A DNA stretch of 64,000 bases from Astragalus membranaceus (Eukaryota; Streptophyta; Magnoliopsida; Fabales; Fabaceae), in contig CM076847.1 in NCBI GenBank assembly GCA_039519185.1, positions 85,594,360-85,658,359 of the forward strand, read 5' to 3'. Made by a program: the position numbers and the translations under genes. The notes beneath the pieces are model-generated. The model saw only the letters and a list, made by a program, of their open reading frames with translations, did not search any database and was not told the origin of the DNA. The stretch's first letter is position 1. Each line of letters begins with the position of its first letter. Of this stretch, positions 12,779 through 24,056 are shown piece by piece.

Positions 12779-13302
12779 CCTATTATATCTATCACCTAAT
12801 TACATCCCCCAAGTGTCCGCCAAAGCAAATATTTTGAGCAAAGTTTTCAAATTTCAACGAACACAATACCACAAAGAATGCAGAGCATAACAGAGAGCAT
12901 GTCCATTTTTAGTATTATCTTCCTATTTATCAACTAAATTTTAATTTTGAACTATTTATTATTATAATGATTTAGAATTGATTTTCGGGTTAATTGTTTG
13001 ATTTTTTTGATTTCTCAAATTGTCCTTACAACAACAAAACAGTTACAATCTTCATATCATCTAACTGATTTTAGAAGAATGACATTTCAAATTAACGTTA
13101 CTGTTTAAGTATAATCATGCCACATAACGCGATCAGCCCGTGCAGATGCACGGGTAATGTACTAGTTATATAAAAAGCTTATGCATTTGCCATAAGTGTC
13201 TTAATTAAGTGGTTTATCCAAACAGGCCCTTAGTAAAGTCTAGACTTCTTGTTTGATTATTAATGAATTAACACTGTAAAAAAGTTTTTCTTAACTAATT
13301 AG

Positions 13303-13305
<3 letters not shown>

Positions 13306-13344
<39 letters not shown>
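13306..13344. repeat. (AT)n microsatellite
   Basis: An uninterrupted AT run of about 39 bp lies just outside the MITE stack. Nothing else is recognisable between 13233 and 13500. Confidence 0.95.
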
Positions 13345-13348
<4 letters not shown>

Positions 13349-13501
13349 CGTATTGTTACCATAGTATTAGATTCAAATCAACTGGTAGGATGTGGAGTAG
13401 CTCTATGAAATTTACTCTTTGAGTAACTTAAACCCTACTCTTAAATTAAATATAAATTAACATTCTCTAATTGTAATTTGATTTTAATTATTCTGATTTA
13501 G

Positions 13502-13620
13502 CAGGGCCAACTATTAGGGTGTGCGGGCTGTGCTACTACACAGGGCCTCAGCCCAATACCATTCTCTTAGGGCCCCAAAAAATTAAATTAGTATAGTTTA
13601 ACCTTTAGTGGTTCTAAAAA
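13502..13620. mobile_element. Possible hAT transposon end fragment
   Basis: The text begins CAGGGCCAACTATTAGGGTG and continues with CACAGGGCCTCAGCCC and AGGGCCCCAAAAAATT, which resembles the ends of plant hAT elements. No second end or TSD was found, so this is a tentative call. Confidence 0.3.
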
Positions 13621-14272
13621 AATTGAGTTTTTGGTAAGGTTCTCATTTTTCACCCATAAGCCTTCAAAATACTACTCCAAATTATTGAAACATCGGAGCC
13701 TTTATCCACAGACCAGGGAGAATTGTTTCGTAGATACTTGTGAGTGAGCATTTTGACCCAAAGTTTATTTCTATCATGAAGAACATTCCAAACCAATTCA
13801 CCGAGAATGGCAATATTAGAAAGTCACGCTTCTCGGAAAGTAACGGTTGCCCATTTCACTCTATTCCATTTTTCTTTGAACGCCATTTCCACCTCAAATA
13901 AAACTCCTTATGATTTTATCAATGTTGTCACAGATATGTTGTGGAAGGTGATGGATTTGCCTATTATAAACAGGGATAGCAGTAGTAACCGATCTAGTCG
14001 CCCATGCATCTTCTCAATAATATACTTATAGGAATATCTAGTAGCTAGCTCGGCCTTGGATGAGAGGGAAACTGAGATAGTTGCCAAGATTAGCCACGAA
14101 TTTAATTGAAGAGACCTCCTGAAATTGGCGCTTCATATTCACAGATATTCTCTTAGAACACATAGCCTCAGACTTAAGAACATTAACTTTAAGCTCCAAA
14201 GAGTTGCAGAACCCATCATGTTGTACAATTGCTTCACAGCAGTGTAATACGTCGTTCGTAAACAGTAGGTCG

Positions 14273-14732
14273 TGTTGGACATTTTAGTGTAATTGATCTC
14301 TTTATTATGTTAAAATAAGAGTGCACGCTTGTTTTAATGTAATAACGAGATGTTCGGTTTAGGCAAATTTTGGAAATTACATGGAAGTGACTTTCAGGTC
14401 GTTGGCGCGCGGAGCGCGCGTGGAGCGCGATCTGTGCGCTACTTACGCGCGGATTGGCAGAATGTTCTGCCCAGTTGCGCGTGGAGCGCGAACTGTGCGC
14501 TACTTGCGCGCCATTTGACCGAAAAAGGCAGTTTAAAAGATAAAACTTCCATCAACCGCCAAAAACCACCGGTTCTTACAAGACCAGAACAAAAACTCTT
14601 GAATTATGATATTCTGATTTTATCCGATTGAACAATTTTGGTTGAACCCCGAAATTTGATTCAATCTGAAAGTGTTATACACGACTTCAGATTTATCCAG
14701 TATCATCTCGATTTCTAACCAACTAACCAACA
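14273..14732 (+). repeat. 5' LTR of Copia 1
   Basis: This LTR is 460 bp and about 50 bp shorter than the 3' LTR because it lacks a block present near 19574-19625. It contains a GCGCG-rich segment, repeated in tandem near 14403-14515, and the near-perfect palindrome GGCAGAATGTTCTGCC at 14456-14471. Confidence 0.95.
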
Positions 14733-14757
14733 AAAGATTGAATCAAATTTTTTCGAG

Positions 14758-17700
14758 ATGACGAACGATAGTTCGAAGATGACAAGCAAGTTTGCGAAAT
14801 TGGACAAGTTTGAAGGGCAGGATTTCAGAAGATGGCAGAAGAAGATGCACTTTCTCTTGACAACATTGAAAGTGGTGTATGTGCTGAGTACACCGATGCC
14901 GGTGTACATGGAAGACGAATCTCTGGATCAAACAAGGAAGCGTTTGAAATGGGAGAACGACGATTACATCTGTCGTGGACACATTCTGAACGGTATGTCT
15001 GACTCTCTCTTTGATATTTATCAAAATGTTGAGTCTGCTAAGGAATTATGGGACTCTCTTGAAACCAAGTATATGGCAAAAGATGCCTCAAGTAACAAAT
15101 TCTTAGTTAGTAATTTCTTTAATTACAAAATGGTGGATTCGAGGCCTGTTATGGAACAATATAATGAACTGCTGCGAATTTTGGGTCAGTTTACTCAACA
15201 TGATTTGAAAATGGATGAATCCATTGCAGTTTCATCTATAATTGATAAACTGCCTTGTTCTTGGAAAGATTTCAAGCATACCTTGAAACATAAGAAGGAA
15301 GAGTTGACTCTGGTTCAACTCGGTAGTCATTTCATGATTGAGGAATCGCTGAGGGCTCAGGAAATTGATAAAGTCAATGATAAAAACGTAGCAGGTTCCT
15401 CTTCCGTTAATATGGTAGAGGAAAGTGGAACAGTTAAGCAAAATTCCAATGCTAAAGGTAACTAACGAAAATTTCAAGGAAATAAGAACAAAGGTCCAAA
15501 CAAACAGACAAAATTGTCATGTTGGAAGTGTGGGAAACCTGGTCATTTAAAAAGGGATTGCCGGGTGTTCAAAGGAAAGAACAAGGCTGGTCCAAGTGGG
15601 TCTAATGATCCTGAAAAGCAACAAGGTCATATTGTAGTGAATAATTTTAATTCGAATACGAATTCAAATTATGTATCACTAATATCTGATGCATTCTTTG
15701 TGCAGGATGATGACGTTGCTTGGTGGTTTGATTCGGGAGCAACAAGCCATGTGTGCAAAGATCGTCGTTGGTTCAAGGAATTTAAACCAATCGATGATGG
15801 CTCTATTGTGAAGATGGGCAATGTTGCGACTGAACCAATCCTAGGATTAGGTTGTGTAAATTTAGTTTTTACTTCCGGAAAAAGTTTGTATTTGGATAAT
15901 GTCTTATTTGTACCTGGTATTCGTAAGAACTTATTGTCTGGTATGGTTTTAAATAATTGTGGTTTCAAGCAAGTACTTGAAAGTGACAAGTACATCTTGT
16001 CAAGACATGGTTCGTTTGTTGAATTTGGTTATCGTTGTAATGGAATGTTTAAATTAAACATTGATGTTCCTTTTGTTCATGAATCTGTTTGTATGGCCTC
16101 GTGTAGTTCTATAACTAATATGACAAAATCAGAAATTTGGCATGCTAGATTAGGACATGTTCATTACAAAAGATTAAAAGATATGTCAAAACCAGTATGA
16201 TTCCTCCTTTTGATATGAACATTGAAAAATGCAAAACTTGCATGTTGACCAAGATCACTAGGAAACCTTTTAAGGATGTTAAAAGTGAGACTAAAATCTT
16301 AGACCTTATTCATAGTGATTTGTGCGATTTGCATGCTACTCCATCATTAGGTCATAAAAAATATCTTGTTACTTTTATTGATGATGCATCTAGGTACTGT
16401 TATGTATATTTATTAACTACAAAAGATGAAGCTCTTGATAAATTTAAAATTTATAAGAAAGAGGTAGAACTTCATCAAAATGGGCTAATCAAAACTCTTC
16501 GTACGGATAGGGGAGGTGAGTATTATGATCCGGTTTATTTTCAATCTACTGGAATAATACATCAAACAACAGCTCCCTATACACCACAACAAAATGGTGT
16601 AGCCGAAAGGAAAAATAGAACCTTGAAAGAAATGGTGAATTCTATGTTATCCTATTCGAGTCTAATTGAAGGATTTTGGGGCGAGGCTATGTTGACAGCC
16701 TGTTACTTGTTGAACCGAATTCCTAACAAAAGGAATAAGGTTACCCCATATGAACTTTGGCTCAAAAAGACACCAAATTTGAGTTATCTCAAAATTTGGG
16801 GATGTAGGGTTGTAGTCAGGCTTACAGAACCTAAAAGGAAAACCATAGGTGAAAGAGGTATAGATTGCATATTTATTGGATATGCTGAACATTCTAAAGC
16901 ATATAGATTCTATGTGCTAGAATCTAATGATTCTGTTGCTGTGAACTCGGTTATAGAGTCACGGGATGCTATCTTTGATGAACAAAGGTTTACATCTATA
17001 CCTAGGCCAAAGGACATGAATTCCATGTCGAAAGTCTCAGTTAATAATGAGGATACACCTTCAACTAGTAATGAAACTAGGAAGAGTACGAGAGTAAGAA
17101 AGGCTAAGTCATTTGGTGATGACTTTCAACTTTATTTGGTTGAAGGGTCAAGGAATGATATTGAATTTCAATATCAATATTGTCTTAATGTTGAGGAAGA
17201 TCCAAAGACTTTTAGTGAAGCAATGGCTTCAAGGGATGTTGCATTCTGGAAAGAAGCAATCCAAAGTGAGATGGATTCCATCTTGCAAAATAATACCTGG
17301 AAATTGGTTGATTTACCTCCTGGATGTAAGCCATTAGGATGTAAGATGATCTTTAGGAGAAAGATGAAAGTGGATGGTACTGTTGACAAGTACAAAGCCA
17401 GATTGGTTATCCAAGGCTTTAGACAAAAGGAGGGTATTGATTTTTTCGATACATATGCTCCTGTTGCTAGGATATCCACTATTAGACTGTTGTTAGAACT
17501 TGCTGCTATCCACAATCTGGTGATTCACCAAATGGATGTGAAAACTGCATTCTTAAATGGTGAATTGGATGAAGAGATATACATGAAACAACCAGAAGGG
17601 TTTGTTATGCCAGGAAATGAAAATAAGGTGTGTAAACTGATGAAATCTCTTTATGGCTTGAAACAAGCGCCTAAACAATGACATCAAAAATTTGATGAGG

Positions 17701-18740
17701 TGGTGTTGTCTAGTGGTTTTGTTCTAAACCAAGCAGATAAATGTCTATACAGCAAGTTTGATACTCATGGCAAAGGAGTTATAATTTGTTTGTATGTAGA
17801 CGACATGTTGATCTTTGGTACCGACCCAGATCAAGTTGATGAAACTAAGGCATTTTTGTCTTCTAAGTTTGATATGAAAGATATGGGGGAGGCGGATGTG
17901 ATCTTAGGAATAAAGATCAAACGTGGAAACAATGGCATCTCCATCTCTCAATCACATTATATTGAGAAGATATTGGAGAAATTTAATTTTAAAGATTGTT
18001 CTCCGGTAAGTACTCCCATTGATCCTAACCTGAAGCTATTGCCTAATAAAGGTGTAGCAGTGTCTCAACTTGAATACTCAAGGGCGATAGGATCACTCAT
18101 GTATGCAATGATTAGTACTAGGCCTGATATAGCTTATGTTGTTGCTAAACTTAGTAGGTTTACAAGTAATCCCAGTTCTCATCATTGGCAAGCTATGAAT
18201 AGAGTATTCAAGTACTTAAAAGGAACCATTGACTATGGTTTGACATATACTGGATTTCCTTCAATTATTGAAGGTTACTCTGATGCAAGTTGGATAACCA
18301 ATATGGAAGATTATTCATCCACAAGTGGTTGGGTATTCCTCCTTGGAGGAGGTGCTATCTCTTGGGCATCCAAGAAACAGACTTGCATTACAAATTCAAC
18401 AATGGAATCTGAGTTTGTAGCTTTAGCAGCAGCTGGTAAAGAAGCTGAGTGGCTAAGAAATCTGATCTATGAGATTCCATTGTGGCCCAAACCTATACCT
18501 CCCATGTCTATCAGGTGCGATAGTCAGGCTACTTTGGCTAAGGCATATAGTCAAGTGTATAATGGGAAGTCTAGACACTTGGGTGTTAGACACAACATGG
18601 TTCGGGAGTTAATCATGCATGGTGTAATATCAGTGGAGTTTGTGAGAACTCAGCATAATTTGGCCGATCATTTAACCAAAGGGTTAAGTAGAGATCTCGT
18701 GAAAAGGTCGGCTGTGGGATTAGGATTAAAGTCCATCTGA
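14758..18740 (+). pseudogene. Copia 1 gag-pol polyprotein, broken three times
   Basis: Gag starts at ATG 14758, with the UBN2-type region to 15462. A TAA at 15463-15465 interrupts it in frame before the zinc knuckle CWKCGKPGHLKRDC. Protease shows WWFDSGATSH, followed by HARLGHVHYKRL of the pre-integrase domain. A frameshift near 16197 separates this from integrase (HSDLC, DRGGEY, PQQNGVAERKNR). Reverse transcriptase follows (KARLVIQGF, DVKTAFLNG, YVDDMLIFG). A TGA at 17679-17681, where Trp is expected after APKQ, is the third break. RNase H shows SDASW and MESEF, and the frame ends at 18740. The rest is well preserved, so loss of function is moderately recent. Confidence 0.95.
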
Positions 18741-19268
18741 AATCTCTTATGTTAAGATACCCAATTCCCATCTAATATGACATTAGGTGCTGAATTCAAT
18801 GTGGAAAGCTTAACATGTAGAGATTGGAACACATTATCGAAAGTATCCCAAAAGGTATGTGTTCGGTTCTGTAAGTTAAGGAGGTTGAAGTATAACTTCT
18901 CAATGGTTCTTTTGAAAAATTGCATTTGCAGGTGCAAGAAAGAAAATGACTACCTATATAAGCATGAAGTTTAGCCGCTTCAAGAAGCTGGGACTTGGCT
19001 TTGATATGCTTATGAAGGATAGGGACACAGGCTAGTAAACTAGTGTCGAGCAAGAGTAATGTTATAAACTATTGTGCAGATTATCTTCATGTATTCATTA
19101 TGAATAGAAAGGGTTCAATCCTTAGAGACACCCTGATATTCGAATATTTGAAACGTGTAATTTGCTAAGATGAAATTCAATCGTCACGATATTTCATCTA
19201 TGCAGTAGTTTGTTGTATGTTATGACTTTGGTGATTTGATCGGTAATTACACTAAAATGGGGGAGGTT

Positions 19269-19779
19269 TGTTGGACATTTTAGTGTAATTGATCTCTTTA
19301 TTATGTTAAAATAAGAGTGCACGCTTGTTTTAATGTAATAACGAGATGCTCGGTTTAGGCAAATTTTGGAAATTACATGGAAGTGACTTTCAGGTCGTTG
19401 GCGCGCGGAGCGCGCACGGAGCGCGATCTGTGCGCTACTTACGCGCGGATTGGCAGAATGTTCTGCCCAGTTGCGCGTGGAGCGCGAACTGTGCGCTACT
19501 TGCGCGCCATTTGACCGAAAAAGGCAGTTTAAAAGATAAAACTTCCATCAACCGCCAAAAACCACCGGTTCTTTGATCATAAATAATCATTCTGGTTCAG
19601 AAAGCATAACAAGTGTAAAAACATACAAGACCAGAACAAAAACTCTTGAATTATGATCTTCTGATTTTATCCGATTGAACAATTTTGGTTGAACCCCGAA
19701 ATTTGATTCAATCTGAAAGTGTTATACACGACTTCAGATTTATCCAGTATCATCTCGATTTCTAACCAACTAACCAACA
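19269..19779 (+). repeat. 3' LTR of Copia 1
   Basis: This LTR is 511 bp and includes the block missing from the 5' LTR. The AGAATGTTCT palindrome recurs at 19452-19467. Differences from the 5' LTR also include single substitutions (for example GCTCGG for GTTCGG). Confidence 0.95.
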
Positions 19780-19850
19780 GGTGGGAGAGACCTGGGCCAC
19801 CTTTAGAGACATGGATAGGCTTCCATATCCCAAGATCAACTTTGTGCGTT

Positions 19851-20395
19851 AGTTAGTTAATTGGGGATTTTTTTTTGGCCTAGCGACATAATCTACCCTG
19901 GGACGCGAGAGTCGACTCGGTGCTTCCGGGTTTGATTCTCGCAATGGACAAACTCGGTGTTGGCCAGTGCGAAATTCGATCCTAAGAACGAGCGAATATT
20001 AGTTTTTCATTAAAAGTGTTGGGACACTCCATAAGTAGACAGCAATGATCTAAAAACAGAAAGAAAAAAAAAATAGACAGTAGAATAATAGGGTATCAAA
20101 AGACATTGAGAGTAATAAAGTATCAAAGAGGACAACAACATATAACATTTATTCTTGTTTTTATTTTCCTAACGAAAATAAGTAATCTTACTTTATTTCA
20201 CAAGTTTTGCAATTATATTTGTTCACTTCACTTTTTTTCCCACTCCGCTCTTTTTTTTTAAAAAAGTCTTATAAAGACCAAATATATATTTTAAGGAAAT
20301 AAAAAGCTAATTAATGATGTGTGTAATTATAATGGTCTTGGGAAATATAGTCCATAGAATTATAATTGTATAGCTTGAAATAAATACCTATAATA
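19851..20395. other. Unassigned spacer with a tRNA-like segment
   Basis: Around 19885-19950, GGGACGCGAG followed by CGGGTTTGATTCTCG resembles a tRNA B box, so this may be a decayed SINE. The remaining AT-rich text shows no gene. Confidence 0.3.
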
Positions 20396-21346
20396 TCTTT
20401 TTTTTGTACAAGATGTGAAAAAGAAAACCAAAGAAAAAGCAAAAGAAAACCGGCAACGGACAAGCCATTTGCACCCTTAGAGCATCAGCCGTAAGAATGT
20501 TATCCATCTCTGAAGGAGTTTGATTGAAAATAGTCCAAGATGAGTTAGAGGTAGCACCAAGTTTTGCGAGAAAATCTGCTACTGAGTTGCCCTCCCTGAG
20601 AGTGTGAGTGACTTGAACATCCCACTGATAATCCAAAATGTCCTTGATACAGCGAATGAGAGCTGCATAGCGATGGAATGTAAGCATATCCATAGATATA
20701 AGCTTCATAACCATAAGCGAATCAGAATAGCAAATAAGCTTCATGATGCCATTTGCATGAGCAAGAGCAAGGCCTTTGTGAATAGATGTAAGTTCTGCAT
20801 AAATAATATCATGATAGCCAAGAAAACCACAGAAACCAATAATCCACCCTCCATTTCCACTTCTAATTAAACCTCTCATACCTGAGACACCAGGGTTGTC
20901 AGTACAACTTCCATCCACATTGAGGACATGGACATTGTCTCTTGAGGGATGCCAAGAAACATACCTGATAGGGGAATTGGTGCTAACCTGCTTTAAGGAA
21001 GCAGAAATAGAGTAGGCCAAGTTATAGGCTTCCAATTTAAGCTTGTAAAGAGGAAGCAATTCCTTAGCAATACACAAGGAATTTTGGGCTCGCCAAGCCC
21101 ACCACACAGCAACAATAAATAAAGCAGCATGATTCCAATTAATTTCATGCTTGAGTCAATCCACGATTGTGGGGATATTGAAGAAATACACATCATCGAT
21201 GTGTAAAGACCTCCTCCATAGTTGGTTTGAATGGGGGCGGTCTCTCAATAAATGGAGAATGTCTTCAGCTGGAGCCGAACACCACTAGCATACAGCAGAA
21301 GCGAACATTCCTCTATGATGCATGACAGCAACAGAAGGAAGGGAAT

Positions 21347-23650
21347 TGTAACATCCTAGATTTTTAACCGGTGATACATCCAGAATATTACTTTTTAGAT
21401 CTTTCAGAGTATGCATCCGTAATTTGGATTAACAAAAACAATATTAAAGACTCACATTGATAGGATTTTCATAAAATACAACTTGTTCAGTACTTAAAAA
21501 CATTACTGAGTTCAAAAGAACATACAACAAAATCCAGTTTACAAATACATGAATACTTATATCCTAATACATAATTCTCATTAAATGAGACTTAGCACAA
21601 AAATAATATGCTACACGTCTATCTTCAAGGTACTCCATGAATTTGGATTCTTTCCTTGTCGTGTCCTTCATTAACTTAACCTACTTATCTGAAAAACAAC
21701 AACAATGAGGGGTGAGATTACATAATCTCAGAGAATCCTTTCGAGACTCTCTTACCATAATACGCTTCGAATATCTTTTAATAATTATCTATGATGCATC
21801 CCCCTAATGCCTTAGACTTACATAATATAAAAGCTATGACGTACACTATAGGGAACCCGCGTTCTATAAATAAATAGAACACACTAACCTAACTTCCTGG
21901 GCCTTGAGACAGCTCATGACACCGCCCCAAGTACATCATCCATTCTTTAATTCATTTATATTGTGCATACATAGACACTAGGTAGTTTACTCACTCGAAA
22001 CCAAGCTATTGAATTCGCATAAGCATTCATTCATCAATGGGGAGGGTTGAAGAAACAACACCCAACTATTCAAAAATTTCCAGCAACTTTATCAAAATTT
22101 CAAGAAAACATTTGACATACCAAACGGTAACGCAAAATTACAAATGACCACTCATTAGAAAGCTTATGATGTCTAGTTTGACTGTGACTTTTGTTTTGCA
22201 AAATTATGAGCCAATTGGTACAGTTTTAACAAACAATCTAGAGGGTTCTGAAACAGGACAGATTCTGTCCACCAATTTCTAATATGCTTTAAAATACCAA
22301 GACTCAGTCAAAAATCATGAAATATAGGTTCAAACTGAAGCAAATTGAGTCTAGTTTTCAAAGAAGCAGGAACCATTCAAAAAGGGATTCAATAGAAAAC
22401 TTTATGACCAAAATACCGTACCTATACCCAATGCTGTTCCAGATTTCTGACATAACTTAAAACATCAATATCTCTGGCTATACTCACCCAAAATCAATCA
22501 AACCAGTGCCAAAAATAAAGGAAATTAAGTCTAGTTTCTAACAAAACAAACCACACAAAATATGGATAACCAGGGAGTTCACATTTTCACAAAAATCAAA
22601 CCTATATCCAAAATGGTTCAAACAGAATTTCCCACACAACAAATTGCACAATTAACACCACTAATCATCAAAATTCAGCAACTAATCCAGAGTGTTCCAG
22701 CACACAAACACATCTAAATACACATTATAACAGTAATTTGGGGAAGTTCCTAGGGTTCAATCATAGGCCTTTCTATGTATACATATTCACAAAACCGATA
22801 TCAATGAATTCACAAACCGAATTTAACTTAAAACTCAAATTGAGCAATAACAACAACTAACACCCTACGAATCAATCAAATTCAGTAACATCATCATCAA
22901 CAACATAAGCAAGTTTGAAAACAAAACGTGGAACTCACCTTTCATCGAAGCGGAGACTTTAAAGACGAAAACAACCGTAAAAGTTCCCAAAACCAGTTTC
23001 TCCGAGCTCTAACTCGCCACCCACTAGCTCAAACCCTCTCCAATAAGCCCTATGTTCTGACCCAAACCCTTGAAGCTTCAAAATTACCCAAAATCTCAGC
23101 AACCTAACTTCCAATGTGGATTCCTAAGCCCAAAATCGAAAATGGAAGGATGAAACTCAAGTTTTGACCCACATTCTCTCCTATGGAACTCAAATGGAGA
23201 TGAAGAGGAAGAGGAAGAGGGATCCTTAGCTATCAAAAGGGGTATTGTTTTGAAGAGGAAGGAATGGGCATTTCAATGGAGGTTCAAGGCTTCACATTCA
23301 TCAACACCCTTGAGAGTTCTCCTCTCCTCTCTCTCACTCTAACTTCCTTTCTTTTCCTCTCTTAGTGCTTGAAGGTGGAAGGGAAAGAACGAACGAAGGA
23401 AATGTGGTATTGCTTTTATATAAGTAAGCTTGGTGATTTTAGTAAGGGTAAAATGGTCATTTCCCTCACCACTCCTACTCACTCTCCCTTAAACCCCACA
23501 ATTAAACAAACAATTACCTACTTAATGAAAATAAAATAAAACAATTGACACAACAATTATAAAAACCAATTAATCACATTAGTTAATTAAATAGACAATT
23601 AAATTATGCAAACAAATAAATCAATTAACAGTTATGGAAATTAGAAAAAC
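21347..23650 (-). repeat. 3' LTR (truncated at its start)
   Basis: It aligns over its whole length with 24057-26358, with scattered substitutions and small indels. It lacks the terminal segment containing CGTGAGTGTTACA that ends the other copy on the + strand. Confidence 0.9.
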
Positions 23651-24056
23651 TTCTCGTTGGCACGATGCTATTCCTCGACCGATGACCTCATAACTTCTCG
23701 TTGGCACGATGCTCGACCAATTCTGACAATTAGGCTGCCACATACAAGCTCAAATGCCCATCAATTGTTGCTGCATCATCATCTGTAGCCCTCTGCTTCC
23801 ACTATGTACTCTGATAAAAAGGAGGCTAAGAATCCTATGGTTTAGGGTTTCTGAAACTTCTGGGGCTATGGCCATCAATTGTCGTCATTTTTAGTAACTT
23901 GAATGATACTTCGAGTTGATCAAGCTCGAGTTTCCACGCAATATACTAAAAGGTTTCGACAATTAATCGCTAAAGTCCCTAACTGACTCAATCTAACTAC
24001 TCGACTAACTACTACATTTCTAAGTCTGACAGGGTCGAACTGCTCTGATACCAAAA

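Larger units (their letters stand above)
3528..13165 (+). mobile_element. Helitron B, non-autonomous, inserted in the MITE
   Basis: The 3' end has the Helitron signature: a CCCGTGC/GCACGGG hairpin at 13137-13154 followed by CTAG at 13162-13165 and then T. The proposed 5' end TCTACTATAAATTG at 3528 follows an A, as expected for insertion between A and T, and joining its flanks restores a plausible MITE. The 5' end is inferred and less certain than the 3' end. About 3540-4110 is pyrimidine-rich, with AAACCCTAA-type text and a donor-like AAG/GTATCA, and may be a captured host 5' UTR. No Rep/helicase coding was seen. Confidence 0.6.
3367..13229. mobile_element. Tourist-like (PIF/Harbinger) MITE, split by nested insertions
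   Basis: The left end starts GGACCTGTTTGGAT at 3367. The right end, read in reverse, starts GGGCCTGTTTGGAT at 13229. Both are flanked by TTA (3364-3366 and 13230-13232), the TSD expected of PIF/Harbinger elements. Without its insertions the element would be about 225 bp (3367-3527 plus 13166-13229), a normal Tourist MITE size. There is no transposase. Confidence 0.8.
14273..19779 (+). mobile_element. Copia LTR retrotransposon 1 (degenerate)
   Basis: LTRs at 14273-14732 and 19269-19779 both begin TGTTGGACATTTT and end CTAACCAACA. The flanks are GGTCG (14268-14272) and GGTGG (19780-19784), a 5-bp TSD with one mismatch. The polypurine tract AAAATGGGGGAGG lies just before the 3' LTR. I see no match to the usual initiator-tRNA-Met primer site after the 5' LTR. 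Domain order gag, protease, integrase, reverse transcriptase, RNase H places it in Ty1/Copia. Confidence 0.95.
13620..19850 (-). pseudogene. LINE reverse-transcriptase remnant, split by Copia element 1
   Basis: The remnant reads from about 19850 to 19785 and resumes at 14272 down to about 13620. The first piece encodes WKPIHVSKGGPGLSH, typical of plant L1 reverse transcriptases just before the FADD motif. The second continues DLLFTNDVLHCCEAIVQHDG and later ELVWNVLHDRNKLWVKML, the region before the zinc-binding domain. Several stops and frameshifts break it. The Copia element sits directly in the catalytic block of the reverse transcriptase. Confidence 0.7.

Noticed and set aside
12300..12780. 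CpG island or promoter
   Set aside because: The GC-rich blocks are inverted subterminal repeats of a hAT-like MITE with a near-perfect 8-bp duplication, and no adjacent gene starts here.
14743..15024. Antisense open frames across Copia gag
   Set aside because: They are reading-frame shadows of the gag gene with no homology of their own.
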